The position numbers and the translations under genes are program-made. This document shows, piece after piece, positions 1 to 8,944 of a stretch of DNA of 64,000 nucleotides (its first letter is position 1; every line of letters starts with the position of its first letter). The notes under the pieces are model-generated. The model was given only the letters and a program-made list of their open reading frames with translations, was not told the DNA's origin and did no database searches. Source of the stretch: Prevotella fusca JCM 17724 (GTDB taxonomy: Bacteria > Bacteroidota > Bacteroidia > Bacteroidales > Bacteroidaceae); assembly GCF_001262015.1 (NCBI RefSeq), contig NZ_CP012074.1, forward strand, positions 82,501 through 146,500. Reading direction: 5' to 3'.

Positions 1-1
1 A

Positions 2-412
2 GTGAGTCAGGGCAGTGTGCATGTATCTCTTGATATTGTGCGCACTGGAAATGATTTCTTTACCCTCGACTTCCATGAGGCAGGCGCGGTAATGGTTTCG
101 TGCGACGTCTGTCTTGACCAGATGGAGCAGCCCATAGAGACAACACAGCGTCTCGAAGTTAGATTTGGAACAGAAAACTCAGAAGAGGATGACCTTGTGA
201 CGGTGGCCGAGGACGAAGGAATACTCGATGTTACATGGTACCTCTACGAATTCATTGCTCTCGCAATCCCTATCAAGCATGTGCATGCACCTGGAAAATG
301 CAACCCTGCTATGGTACGAGCTCTCGAGGAGTATTCTGCCGCCCGAAGCGGTGAGGAAGACGAGCAGGTGATGGATCCGCGCTGGGAAGCTCTATTAAAA
401 TTGAAAGAATAA
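2..412 (+). CDS. DUF177 (YceD-like) protein, N-terminus cut by window edge
   Basis: Partial gene: the frame is open to the first base, and the visible 136 residues lack roughly the first 35-45 residues expected of the family, so the GTG at position 2 is probably an internal Val codon. The acidic middle with a C-x-x-C pair (VSCDVCLDQM) and the DPRWEALLKL C-terminus are typical of DUF177/YceD. The family is almost always encoded directly upstream of rpmF, as here (22 bp gap). Its proposed role is in 23S rRNA or large-subunit maturation; that is family knowledge, not visible here. Confidence 0.85.
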   Translation: MSQGSVHVSLDIVRTGNDFFTLDFHEAGAVMVSCDVCLDQMEQPIETTQRLEVRFGTENSEEDDLVTVAEDEGILDVTWYLYEFIALAIPIKHVHAPGKCNPAMVRALEEYSAARSGEEDEQVMDPRWEALLKLKE

Positions 413-434
413 AATATTAAACGTTTAAAGAATT

Positions 435-620
435 ATGGCACATCCAAAAAGAAGACAGTCAAAGACTCGTACACTCAAGAGAAGAACTCACGATAAGGCA
501 GTAGCTCCTACATTGGCAGTATGCCCTAACTGTGGTGCTTATTATGTTTACCACACAGTTTGCCCAACTTGTGGTTACTATCGTGGCAAGGTTGCTGTCG
601 TAAAGGAAACAGCTGAGTAA
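435..620 (+). CDS. rpmF: 50S ribosomal protein L32
   Basis: 61-residue basic protein starting MAHPKRRQSKTRTLKRRTHD, the conserved L32 N-terminus. A zinc ribbon follows, with two Cys pairs, CPNC and CPTC (about residues 30-46), so this is the zinc-binding form. It binds 23S rRNA in the large ribosomal subunit. It lies between the DUF177 gene and fabH, with only 2 bp before fabH, the classic DUF177-rpmF-fab arrangement linking ribosome assembly to fatty acid synthesis. Confidence 0.97.
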   Translation: MAHPKRRQSKTRTLKRRTHDKAVAPTLAVCPNCGAYYVYHTVCPTCGYYRGKVAVVKETAE

Positions 621-622
621 GC

Positions 623-1642
623 ATGAGTAATATCAATGCGATTATAACAGGTGTCGCAGGTTACGTGCCTGACTATGTCCTCAACAACGAGGAACTGTCT
701 CGCATGGTTGATACCAATGACGAGTGGATTACCACCCGTACAGGTATCAAGGAACGCCGCATCCTCACAGAAGAAGGACTCGGTACTTCCTATATGGCAC
801 GCAAGGCAGCCAAACTTCTGCTGAAGAAGACGGGTGCTGACCCTGACAGTATTGATGCTGTCATCGTTGCCACAACGACCCCTGACTATCCGCATCCTTC
901 AACAGCTTCCATCGTTTTGGGCAAGCTGGGTCTGAAGAATGCTTTCGCATTTGACTTTGCTGCTGCATGTTGTGGATTCATGTATGCTTTCGATGTTGCC
1001 TGCAACATGATTCAGAGCGGTCGTCACAAGCGTATCATCGTTATCGGTGCTGACAAGATGTCGGCACTTACCGATTATCGTGATCGTGCAACGTGTCCGC
1101 TCTTCGGTGATGGTGCGGGTGCTGTGATGGTAGAAGGTACAACCGAAGAAGGCGTTGGTTTGATTGATTCTTATCATCGTACTGACGGCAAGGGACTTCC
1201 TTTCCTCCATGTCAAGGCGGGTGGTTCTGTATGTCCTTCATCCCGTTTTACAGTTGACCATCGTCTGCATTACACTTATCAGGAGGGTCGCACAGTCTTC
1301 CGTTATGCTGTAACGGCAATGGGAGACGATTGTGATACACTGTTGGAACGCAATGGATTGACGCAGGATGACATTGATTATGTAGTCTGTCATCAGGCTA
1401 ACCTGCGCATCATTGAGGCAGTTGCAAAGCGGATTGGAGTCCCAGCTGAGAAGGTCTTGGTAAATATCCAGCGTTATGGTAATACCAGTGCTGCTTGTAT
1501 GCCGCTCGTTCTCTGGGACTTCGAGTCACAGCTGAAGAAGGGTGACAACCTCATCTTCACTGGCTTCGGAGCTGGCTTCGTTAATGGTGCCACTTACTAC
1601 AAGTGGGCATATGACGGAGATTCTGTAGCGGTTAAGAAATAA
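623..1642 (+). CDS. fabH: 3-oxoacyl-ACP synthase III (FabH)
   Basis: Ketoacyl-ACP synthase III, 339 residues, full length. It condenses acetyl-CoA (or another acyl-CoA primer) with malonyl-ACP to start fatty acid synthesis in the cytosol. The catalytic triad is visible: Cys116 in AAACCGF, His257 in VCHQAN and Asn287 in YGNTSA. The motif carries a second Cys (CCG) where many FabH proteins have CSG. The start is 2 bp after rpmF, so it is co-transcribed, and a strong terminator follows about 20 bp after the stop. Confidence 0.97.
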   Translation: MSNINAIITGVAGYVPDYVLNNEELSRMVDTNDEWITTRTGIKERRILTEEGLGTSYMARKAAKLLLKKTGADPDSIDAVIVATTTPDYPHPSTASIVLGKLGLKNAFAFDFAAACCGFMYAFDVACNMIQSGRHKRIIVIGADKMSALTDYRDRATCPLFGDGAGAVMVEGTTEEGVGLIDSYHRTDGKGLPFLHVKAGGSVCPSSRFTVDHRLHYTYQEGRTVFRYAVTAMGDDCDTLLERNGLTQDDIDYVVCHQANLRIIEAVAKRIGVPAEKVLVNIQRYGNTSAACMPLVLWDFESQLKKGDNLIFTGFGAGFVNGATYYKWAYDGDSVAVKK

Positions 1643-1661
1643 AGACTCTAAGTTATCATAC

Positions 1662-1706
1662 AAAAAAACGCATCTTTCTTTTCTTATAAGATAGGTGCGT
1701 TTTTTG
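1662..1706 (+). terminator. Intrinsic terminator after fabH
   Basis: A hairpin whose arms AACGCATCTTTCTT and AAGATAGGTGCGTT pair at 12 of 14 positions, followed by a run of six T. An A-run on the other side could allow bidirectional use. It ends the DUF177-rpmF-fabH operon. Confidence 0.85.
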
Positions 1707-1816
1707 TTAAGGGACGTTAGCAGATGTATTCTTTGCTTCCGTTTCTCTCATAATAACAACAACAGAACATTTCAAAATCTCCTTCCCCGTGAAGGACATA
1801 GTGGTGGAAATATTAT

Positions 1817-2698
1817 ATGCACAAGGCAGGATTTGTAAATATCGTTGGTAATCCGAATGTCGGTAAGAGTACGCTGATGAATCAACTCGTCGGTGAGAAG
1901 CTCAGTATTGCTACATTCAAGGCACAGACAACACGCCATCGTATTATGGGAATTGTCAATACAGGGGATTCTCAGATAGTCTTTTCGGACACGCCAGGCG
2001 TACTGAAACCAAACTATAAGATGCAGGAGATGATGCTCCAGTTCTCTGAGTCAGCCTTGGCTGATGCCGATGTCCTGCTTTATGTAACGGATGTCGTTGA
2101 GAACCCGGAGAAGAATATGGACTTCCTTGAGAAGGTCTCAAAGATGACAATCCCTGTCATTCTTCTTATCAATAAGATTGACGAGAGTGACCAGAAGATG
2201 CTTGGCGACCTTGTGACGAAGTGGCATGGGCTGCTTCCTAATGCTGAGATTCTTCCCATATCGGCTAAGAATAAGTTTGGTACCGATATTCTTCTGAAGC
2301 GTGTCCATGAACTGTTGCCGGAGAGTCCGGCATTCTTCGACAAGGACCAGCTGACAGACAAGCCGGCAAGGTTCTTCGTGTCAGAGATTATCCGTGAGAA
2401 GATTCTACGCTATTACGACAAGGAAATTCCTTATTCTGTTGAGGTTGTCGTTGAGCGTTTCAAGGAAGATGACCGTCAGATTCACATCAATGCAATCATT
2501 TATGTGGAGCGTAGCAGTCAGAAGGGTATCATCATCGGACATCAGGGAATGGCACTCAAGAAGGTGTCTACTGAGGCACGCAAGAGTCTGGAGCGGTTCT
2601 TTGATAAGAAGATATTTCTTGAGACTTTCGTAAAAGTGGATAAGGACTGGCGCAACTCGCAGAAGGAACTGAATAATTTTGGGTATAACCCGGAGTAA
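1817..2698 (+). CDS. era: GTPase Era
   Basis: Ribosome-assembly GTPase, 293 residues, full length. G1 is GNPNVGKST (residues 11-19), G3 is DTPG (58-61) and G4 is NKID (119-122). The C-terminal KH domain contains GIIIGHQG (about residue 236). Era binds the 3' end of 16S rRNA during 30S maturation. A second ribosome GTPase gene, der, follows 291 bp downstream on the same strand. The stop codon abuts a short G/C-rich palindromic repeat. Confidence 0.97.
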   Translation: MHKAGFVNIVGNPNVGKSTLMNQLVGEKLSIATFKAQTTRHRIMGIVNTGDSQIVFSDTPGVLKPNYKMQEMMLQFSESALADADVLLYVTDVVENPEKNMDFLEKVSKMTIPVILLINKIDESDQKMLGDLVTKWHGLLPNAEILPISAKNKFGTDILLKRVHELLPESPAFFDKDQLTDKPARFFVSEIIREKILRYYDKEIPYSVEVVVERFKEDDRQIHINAIIYVERSSQKGIIIGHQGMALKKVSTEARKSLERFFDKKIFLETFVKVDKDWRNSQKELNNFGYNPE

Positions 2699-2812
2699 GG
2701 GAGAACCTCCTACAACCCCTCCGAAGGAGGGGAGTGCCTGGAGGGATAGGCCGGAGAGAGATTTTATTAGCCTTATTGGACTAATAAGCCTTATTAGCCT
2801 AATAGTTCCCTT
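2699..2812. repeat. Two dispersed palindromic repeats after era
   Basis: First, a palindrome centred on CCCCTCCGAAGGAGGGG (about 2714-2732), related to copies near 33830, 56460 and 56670. Then an AT-rich palindrome built from TTATTAGCC / GGACTAATAAG units (about 2764-2806), related to copies near 29150, 30605 and 37225. No gene is supported in the era-der gap. Confidence 0.7.
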
Positions 2813-2989
2813 GATAATAAAAACAAATAGCCCTGACTGCTTAGTAGGGTACACTCTCGCACAATGCGAGGGCTGGGGAATGGTCATCCTCGGCAAATAT
2901 TCATCGGGTGCCTGACCACATCCGGCGCCTTCTCATAGTAAGATAACGGCATAGCCCTGTTGTTATGAGGAGGGAAAAGACCAGCATAA

Positions 2990-4303
2990 ATGGCAAATTT
3001 AGTAGCTATCGTGGGACGCCCGAACGTAGGTAAGTCCACACTTTTCAATCGATTAACCCAGACACGTCATGCAATTGTAAGCGATACTGCAGGTACAACA
3101 CGTGACCGTCAGTATGGTAAGTGTCAGTGGAACGGACGTGAGTTCTCCGTTGTTGACACTGGCGGATGGGTTGTCAAGTCAGATGATATCTTTGAAGATG
3201 CAATCCGCAAGCAGGTGCTTGTGGCAACTGAAGAGGCGGATCTCGTGCTCTTTGTGGTTGATACAGAAACGGGTATTACCGACTGGGATGAGGATGTTGC
3301 GCTGATTCTTCGTCGCACCAAGCTCCCTGTACTTCTCGTTGCCAATAAGGTTGATAACAGTGGTGAGTATTATCAGGCAGCTGAGTTCTATAAACTCGGA
3401 CTGGGAGAACCAATCTGTATCAGTGCTGCTACGGGTGGTGGTACGGGTGATTTGCTCGATATTCTGCTCGAAAAGATGAAGGATGTACCTGATGAGACAG
3501 TGGAACTGGACATCCCTCGCTTTGCAGTCGTAGGTCGTCCTAACGCAGGTAAGTCAAGTATTATCAATGCCTTCATCGGTGAGGACCGTAACATTGTGAC
3601 AGAGATTGCAGGAACAACGCGCGATAGTATCTATACCCGTTACACCAAGTTCGGCTTCGATTTCTATCTGGTTGATACCGCCGGTATCCGCCGTAAGAAC
3701 AAGGTAACCGAAGACTTGGAGTTCTATAGTGTCATGCGTTCCATCCGAAGCATCGAGAATTCTGATGTCTGCATCCTGATGCTGGATGCAACACGTGGTA
3801 TTGAGGCGCAGGATATGAACATCTTTCAGCTCATACAGCGTAACAACAAGAGCCTTGTTGTCGTTGTGAACAAGTGGGACTTGGTGGAAGACAAGAACCA
3901 GAAGGTTATCGATACCTTTGAGAATGCTATCCGTAAGCGCATGGCACCGTTCGTTGACTTCCCAATCATTTTTGCTTCTGCACTGACCAAGCAGCGTATT
4001 TTCAAGGTTTTGGAGACGGCAAAAGAGGTTTATCAGAACCGCACGATACATATTGGTACAACGAAGCTGAACGAGGTGATGCTTCCTATTATTGAGGCAA
4101 CGCCGCCACAGTCAGTGAAGGGAAAGTACATTAAAATCAAGTATTGCTCACAGCTACCTAATACACAGATTCCTTCTTTCGTTTTCTATGCGAACCTCCC
4201 ACAGTACGTCAAGGAGCAGTATCGCCGTTTCCTGGAGAACAAGATACGTGAGAACTGGAACCTGCACGGCTGTCCGATTAACGTGTTCATCCGTCAGAAG
4301 TAG
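2990..4303 (+). CDS. der: GTPase Der (EngA), double G-domain
   Basis: 437 residues with two tandem GTPase domains, diagnostic of Der. The first P-loop is GRPNVGKST (residues 9-17), the second is GRPNAGKSS (about residue 182), each followed by a DTAG-type G3 and an NKxD G4 (NKVD, NKWD). A C-terminal KH-like domain ends the protein. Der acts in 50S subunit assembly. It is followed after 17 bp by a small lipoprotein gene and may be co-transcribed with it. Confidence 0.97.
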   Translation: MANLVAIVGRPNVGKSTLFNRLTQTRHAIVSDTAGTTRDRQYGKCQWNGREFSVVDTGGWVVKSDDIFEDAIRKQVLVATEEADLVLFVVDTETGITDWDEDVALILRRTKLPVLLVANKVDNSGEYYQAAEFYKLGLGEPICISAATGGGTGDLLDILLEKMKDVPDETVELDIPRFAVVGRPNAGKSSIINAFIGEDRNIVTEIAGTTRDSIYTRYTKFGFDFYLVDTAGIRRKNKVTEDLEFYSVMRSIRSIENSDVCILMLDATRGIEAQDMNIFQLIQRNNKSLVVVVNKWDLVEDKNQKVIDTFENAIRKRMAPFVDFPIIFASALTKQRIFKVLETAKEVYQNRTIHIGTTKLNEVMLPIIEATPPQSVKGKYIKIKYCSQLPNTQIPSFVFYANLPQYVKEQYRRFLENKIRENWNLHGCPINVFIRQK

Positions 4304-4320
4304 TCGCAGGAGGGGTGTGT

Positions 4321-4725
4321 ATGAAGCGGATCATGCTACCCTTTCTTTTTGCTTCGGCATTGCTGTTGGTAGCTTGTGGAAGTAAGAAGGAAGAGGTTGA
4401 TCAAGGAGAGTTGGCTGCACGGGCAGCCAAACTCTATTATGAACAACTGCTTGAAGGCAAGTACGAAGCCTTCTTGGAGGGTGAGAACCGTCCGGGAAAG
4501 CTGCCCGATGGCTATCGGAAACAGCTTCTGATTAATCTTCAGCAGTTTATGGAGCAGCAGAAGAGTCAGCACAAAGGGATTGATTCCATCTCGCTGGCTT
4601 CATCTGTATTCTCGGAGAAAGACAGTACGGCCAGTGCTTTTCTGCTTTTTCATTATGGTGACAAGACTACGGAACAGGTAGTTGTGCCGATGATAAAGAG
4701 GAAAGGTGTGTGGATGATGCGATAG
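4321..4725 (+). CDS. Small lipoprotein, unknown function
   Basis: 134 residues. The ATG at 4321 is preferred over an upstream GTG because AGGAGG lies 7-12 bp before it and it gives a clean type II signal peptide (KRIMLPFLF...LLLVAC, lipid Cys at about residue 19). The mature part is charged, with a helical stretch around LYYEQLLEGKYEAFLEG and a beta-rich C-terminus. This resembles small Bacteroidales lipoproteins of the NTF2/DUF4878 type, but I cannot assign it to a family. It sits right after der. Confidence 0.75.
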   Translation: MKRIMLPFLFASALLLVACGSKKEEVDQGELAARAAKLYYEQLLEGKYEAFLEGENRPGKLPDGYRKQLLINLQQFMEQQKSQHKGIDSISLASSVFSEKDSTASAFLLFHYGDKTTEQVVVPMIKRKGVWMMR

Positions 4726-4874
4726 GCATTGTGTGGATAATGGCATGTTTACCTTTAAGGCTGTTTGTACTAATGGAGATTACGGGTAGTCCTGGCGATA
4801 GAAAGTCGGTTTAATCTTAGATTCTTTTGCCTGAGCTGGGTCTTTATTGTCGGACGGATTTCCTGAAATAGAGA

Positions 4875-6134
4875 ATGAAAAAGATGAAACAAAGCAAGTA
4901 TCTCCTTTTGACGCTGCTGCTCATGGTCTTGGGAAGCAGCTGTGATAATCAGCGTAAGGTTCCACAGCAGGAGAATACTGCTGATACGGTTGTTGTGGTC
5001 AAGAAAGACTTGCTAAGTCTCTATGATAAGCAGATCAGAGCCTATTATCTGGACTTGACAAAAGTGTCGGATGGAGGAATCCTTTCTTTTCCGCAGAAGG
5101 CTCAAGTGGAATACACTGATATTGCTGTCGAACTGATAGATGAAGCAATCCGTCGCATGGGCTATAAACCCGTTGATAACGAGAGAGCCAGAGAAGCTAT
5201 TCTGAAATATTTTGGTGTTGATGTAAGCCAAAGTAATGATATTCAATTGACGAGAGGCTTCAGAACGTACATCTTTAAGAATGGCAATGCAACAGAACGG
5301 GCTAAGCAGGAAAAGGCGATGGGTGGTGACAGTTTCGACGAACAAGAGTATTTCTGGAACAGACTTGTCTATGTACCAAACTACAATTACATCATTACTT
5401 CCCCCACAATTGACAGTGCGGTAAAGATTGAGGGGCTGTCTGAATATGCCATAGATGAGAATCACAGGAAAACAATAAAACGTGGAAAACTCTATTTTAA
5501 CTTCAATGATAGCATATTTTTCAACGAAAACAATTTTATCTTCTATGATAGTAAAGACGCTCTTGAATGGTTGAAGAAGAACGAAGCTGCGTTTCTCATA
5601 GACCTGCTGCGTGAGTATGGATATGACAGGAACGAAGAAATAAACAAGTTAGTAATGGCTAACATGTTGAAAGAATATACTGATGTTGATGACCCTTGGA
5701 TTCTTGACAATACTTTAGCCAGTAAAAGAAAGGCGAAGCACGCAAAAGTTGAAATCAGAAAAGGACTTTTGAAAAGCATCTTGAAACTACCTGCAACAGA
5801 AGAAAATATGGAGTGGATAAGGCTCTTCAATGATTATATAGACTACCTGTTGAATATAGAGGAGCAAAAACTTCCTATGTGGATGACTGAATTCACGAAG
5901 GAAGAACGCTATAAGGTTGCAGCCTATCTTTGTTATTATCTCTATAAGTTCAGTAAGAAGTATGACCGAGAGGATACTTCTCTCCTTGGACACGAGCTCT
6001 ATTACAACGATTCTTTCCGCAACTATATTGATAGCCGGCATTATTTTAGTCTCCCTGGTTTTGAAACACTATGTGACAAGGTTTATGAGGAGTATGATGT
6101 GGCTGTGAAGATTAAAACAAGCCAAGACGAATGA
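4875..6134 (+). CDS. Lipoprotein, unknown function (419 aa)
   Basis: The N-terminus KYLLLTLLLMVLGSSC is a type II signal peptide with lipobox GSSC, so the product is probably an outer-membrane-anchored lipoprotein. An in-frame Met at 4884 (MKQSK) is an alternative start. The mature protein is mainly helical and charged, rich in Tyr, Asp and Glu, with a YDSKDALEWLKKNEAAF segment; no known motif was recognised. Codon composition is more AT-rich than flanking core genes, so it may be lineage-specific. It is monocistronic, with repeats downstream. Confidence 0.75.
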   Translation: MKKMKQSKYLLLTLLLMVLGSSCDNQRKVPQQENTADTVVVVKKDLLSLYDKQIRAYYLDLTKVSDGGILSFPQKAQVEYTDIAVELIDEAIRRMGYKPVDNERAREAILKYFGVDVSQSNDIQLTRGFRTYIFKNGNATERAKQEKAMGGDSFDEQEYFWNRLVYVPNYNYIITSPTIDSAVKIEGLSEYAIDENHRKTIKRGKLYFNFNDSIFFNENNFIFYDSKDALEWLKKNEAAFLIDLLREYGYDRNEEINKLVMANMLKEYTDVDDPWILDNTLASKRKAKHAKVEIRKGLLKSILKLPATEENMEWIRLFNDYIDYLLNIEEQKLPMWMTEFTKEERYKVAAYLCYYLYKFSKKYDREDTSLLGHELYYNDSFRNYIDSRHYFSLPGFETLCDKVYEEYDVAVKIKTSQDE

Positions 6135-6646
6135 GAATGATAAACTTTCCATTTGCTTTTGTTGACAGAATTGTGAACCCGATTCTTTCTAAGTATGTGG
6201 GACTTTGCGTCTGTCGATCTTATGGGAGAAACTTTTTTTTGTCCTGTTTTTTCTTTCCTTCATTTTCAATCTACGCTCTCTTGCACTTCAATTAAGGCTT
6301 AATTGCGGTTCAAAAGGGCGTTAATTGAAGCTCAATTAAGGCTTAATTGAAGTCCAATTAAGCACCTTTTTCGCACGACTTTATAACTAATTGATTTACT
6401 GCTGGTTGCAAACTTGCTTTTTACACATGTTTTTCCTTTGTTTGCAGATGATTTATTCGAAATCATGTAATGATTTTTCAAAACCCTATCTATGTTGGGT
6501 ATGAACTCCTCTTGTCCTTCTAACTTTACGTAGCTGATACGCCTTCGTTACAAAGACAGACAATCTGCTCGACAATAAAACAAAACCTGTTCAGGCTCAA
6601 ATGACTGATTTGCGGTTGGCTTTATCGGACAACAACAGAAATAGAT
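6135..6646. repeat. Non-coding repeat region with CAATTAAG palindromes
   Basis: No gene is seen in this 0.5 kb. About 6286-6368 carries several CAATTAAGGCTTAATTG-type palindromes. About 6345-6475 is a partial copy of the long repeat also found at 32766-33231 and 54104-54575; shared blocks include GATTTACTGCTGGTTGCAAA and ACTTGCTTTTTACAC. Confidence 0.75.
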
Positions 6647-6686
6647 AAGCCCTTATCCCCCTGTTTAGCAGGAAGGATAAGGGCTT
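6647..6686 (-). terminator. Intrinsic terminator of the mla cluster
   Basis: A perfect 12 bp stem, AAGCCCTTATCC / GGATAAGGGCTT, with a 16-base loop, 40 bp beyond the mlaF stop codon. A T-rich tail lies on both sides, so it may be bidirectional. Confidence 0.75.
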
Positions 6687-6726
6687 GTTTCTGTATATTT
6701 CAGAACTGATAAGTTGCTGAATTTCC

Positions 6727-7497
6727 TTATAATGTAGTCTTGTTTTTTTCCATGCTCTTGACTTTCTTGAAGAGGTCAGAGGCGAAGACAAGGTCGTTCA
6801 GTTTCTTGTTCTGGGACGAGATTACGGAGTCCTTGTCGCCTTGCCATTCTTTCTTGCCGTCAGCAATGAAGATGATATTTTCACCAATGCCCATCACCGA
6901 GTTCATGTCGTGGGTGTTGATGATGGTTGTCATATTGAACTCACGTGTGATACTTGTCAGCAGTTCGTCGATGACCAATGAGGTTTTTGGGTCCAGTCCG
7001 GAGTTAGGCTCGTCACAGAAAAGATATTTCGGATTCATAACGATGGCTCTTGCAATGGCAACACGCTTCTGCATACCGCCCGAAATCTCACCGGGGAACT
7101 TCTCTTCGGCGCCGGTCAGGTTTACACGCTCAAGGCATTCCATAGCCCTTTTGTCACGTTCCTGTGAGGTCATGTCCGAGAACATATCCAAAGGGAAACG
7201 CACGTTTTCCAGCACGGTAAGCGAGTCGAAGAGAGCTGCACCCTGGAAAATCATTCCCATCTCACGACGCATGAGAATCTTCTCTTTCTTTGTCAGGTTG
7301 ACAAAGTTACGTCCGTCATAGAGTACCTCGCCCTTTGTCGGGTCGAGCAGACCAGTGAGCGAACGCATCAGAACAGTCTTTCCTGCACCGCTCTGTCCGA
7401 TGATGAGGTTTGTTTTTCCGTCTTCAAAAACGGTGTTTATATCCTTCAGCACTTCTTTATTGCCGAATGATTTATAGAGATGTTTTACTTCAATCAT
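6727..7497 (-). CDS. mlaF: Phospholipid/lipid transport ABC ATPase (MlaF type)
   Basis: ATP-binding subunit, 256 residues, of the Mla/Ttg2-type transporter that moves phospholipids between the membranes. Walker A is GQSGAGKT (34-41), the ABC signature is ISGGMQKRVAIARA, and Walker B is LFCDEPNSGLDP. The MQKR variant of the signature is typical of MlaF. Its permease partner mlaE lies upstream on the same strand, but 587 bp intervene, holding an inverted-repeat-bounded four-helix-bundle gene. A strong terminator follows the stop. Confidence 0.93.
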   Translation of the reverse strand: MIEVKHLYKSFGNKEVLKDINTVFEDGKTNLIIGQSGAGKTVLMRSLTGLLDPTKGEVLYDGRNFVNLTKKEKILMRREMGMIFQGAALFDSLTVLENVRFPLDMFSDMTSQERDKRAMECLERVNLTGAEEKFPGEISGGMQKRVAIARAIVMNPKYLFCDEPNSGLDPKTSLVIDELLTSITREFNMTTIINTHDMNSVMGIGENIIFIADGKKEWQGDKDSVISSQNKKLNDLVFASDLFKKVKSMEKNKTTL

Positions 7498-7520
7498 ATT
7501 ATGAGTATTTGTCAGGAGTT

Positions 7521-8064
7521 AAGGAGTGAAATGGAGTTAAGACAAATGTTCATCCATCTAATCTGTCATAGCATGGTTATTGGCAATACCACGGCAATAT
7601 GCATTGAGCAACTTACTTGCTTCTTCAATCTTATTGTGAAGCTGTTGATACTGCTCCATGTATATATATTCTAAATCTCGTGATAAGATAATATAGTCTC
7701 TACACTCCTCTGAACTTCCTTGTGCAATGTTCATAAAACGTAATTTATCTTGTCGCCCCAGTTTCTTATATTCTTCTGCTATGTCAGCTTCGATAGATAC
7801 GGCTGCTCTTCGGAACTGAGACGTTAGTCCAAACTTTTCCTCAGAAGGAAATAGTTTCGTTACTTTATATACACAAAGAACAAAGCTATGAGCTTTCTGC
7901 CATGCAATTATTTTTTCAAAACTATATGTTTGAGGATAGTAGAACATAAACTTTAATGCTTTTATTTTAGAGTATAATAGCTTGAGATGAGTTAGGAATT
8001 AAATTTGAAGTTGTTTTCTGATACTGTACAAAGCTGGTGTTGTCTTAACTCCATTTCACTCCTT
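7521..8064. mobile_element. Inverted-repeat-bounded cassette with four-helix-bundle gene
   Basis: A perfect 25 bp inverted repeat lies at 7521-7545 and 8040-8064 (outer end AAGGAGTGAAATGGAG, inner end TTAAGACAA). The 544 bp element contains one gene, transcribed with the surrounding mla genes, and sits in the mlaE-mlaF gap: 20 bp after the mlaE stop and 23 bp before the mlaF start. In RNA the arms would form a long stem with the gene in the loop, as in 23S rRNA intervening sequences. No transposase is present. Mobility is inferred from structure only. Confidence 0.7.
7558..7947 (-). CDS. Four-helix-bundle protein (23S rRNA intervening-sequence family)
   Basis: 129 residues. The family layout is clear: an N-terminal FEKIIAWQKAH helix start, the FPSEEKFGLTSQFRRAAVSI core, a variant of the usual SIPANIAEG box (SIEADIAEEYKK), and a C-terminal helix pair (SSEECRDYIILSRD...). 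Members are encoded in 23S rRNA intervening sequences and as stand-alone genes, and a relative (Avd) serves in diversity-generating retroelements; the molecular role of stand-alone copies is unclear. It is the only gene inside the inverted-repeat cassette. Confidence 0.9.
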   Translation of the reverse strand: MFYYPQTYSFEKIIAWQKAHSFVLCVYKVTKLFPSEEKFGLTSQFRRAAVSIEADIAEEYKKLGRQDKLRFMNIAQGSSEECRDYIILSRDLEYIYMEQYQQLHNKIEEASKLLNAYCRGIANNHAMTD

Positions 8065-8083
8065 GACTTCTTTAACTCCTTTG

Positions 8084-8830
8084 TTAACTCAACAACTGTG
8101 TGAGGAATACATCGCTGAAGAGAATTAGCACGCTTGAGCAGACTACTGCATCCGTGGAAGCCTTGCCCACTTCAACACTTCCGCCATTCACCGTATAGCC
8201 CATATATGAGGATACGCTTGAGATGATAAAGGCGAAGAAGAATCCCTTGATGATACTCATCCACATGAACCATGAGTTGAAGTCGTGCTGCAGTCCTGCG
8301 GTAAGGTCTATGGGGGTGATGATGTGTGCGATGTATGCCGTAGCGTATGCACCGACGATACCGGTTGCTGCCGAGAAGATGACAAGGAACGGCATAATGG
8401 TAATGAGTCCCAGTATTTTGGGGAGGATGAGGTAACTGGCAGAGTTGATACCCATAATCTCCAAGGCATCAATCTGTTGTGTCACGCGCATCGTTCCTAA
8501 CTCAGATGCAATGTTTGAACCCACCTTGCCCGACAGGATAAGACACATGATACTGCTGGAGAACTCCAGAAGCATAATCTCGCGTGTTACATAACCCGAT
8601 ACCCAATGCGGCATCCAGGGGCTCTGCACGTTGAGTTTTATCTGTATACATATAACGGCACCGATGAAGAAGGAGATGAGTAGGACGATGCCGATGGAAT
8701 CAACACCCAGCTGTGACATCTCCTTGATATAGCGTTTCAGGAACATCCTCATTCTCTCAGGGCGACTGAGTGATCGTCCCATCAGTATAAGATAATTGCC
8801 GAATGTGTTCAGCCACTTGAAGATAAGCAT
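8084..8830 (-). CDS. mlaE: Phospholipid transport permease (MlaE type)
   Basis: 248 residues with the ATG at 8830, chosen because a TAATTTTG promoter element lies at 8857-8864, which excludes an upstream ATG at 8944. The MlaE domain shows IVLLISFFIGAVICIQ, an EFSSSIMCLILSGKVGSNIASELGTM stretch (written here as two parts, the second starting SGKVGSN) and about five membrane segments. It is the inner-membrane permease of the lipid transporter whose ATPase gene is downstream beyond the cassette. An MlaD-like substrate-binding gene is not in the immediate neighbourhood. Confidence 0.93.
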   Translation of the reverse strand: MLIFKWLNTFGNYLILMGRSLSRPERMRMFLKRYIKEMSQLGVDSIGIVLLISFFIGAVICIQIKLNVQSPWMPHWVSGYVTREIMLLEFSSSIMCLILSGKVGSNIASELGTMRVTQQIDALEIMGINSASYLILPKILGLITIMPFLVIFSAATGIVGAYATAYIAHIITPIDLTAGLQHDFNSWFMWMSIIKGFFFAFIISSVSSYMGYTVNGGSVEVGKASTDAVVCSSVLILFSDVFLTQLLS

Positions 8831-8856
8831 GATCTTTCTGTTTGGTTTTAAAGTTG

Positions 8857-8864
8857 CAAAATTA
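8857..8864 (-). promoter_or_regulatory. Promoter -7 element for mlaE
   Basis: TAATTTTG on the minus strand matches TAnnTTTG, about 27 bp upstream of the chosen ATG. Confidence 0.6.
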
Positions 8865-8944
8865 ACCAAAATATCACAGAAAGCGGAAAGAAAGACATTA
8901 TTTAATAAAATCTTTCCTTTTGCTCTGAAAGGTAAAGTGCCCAT

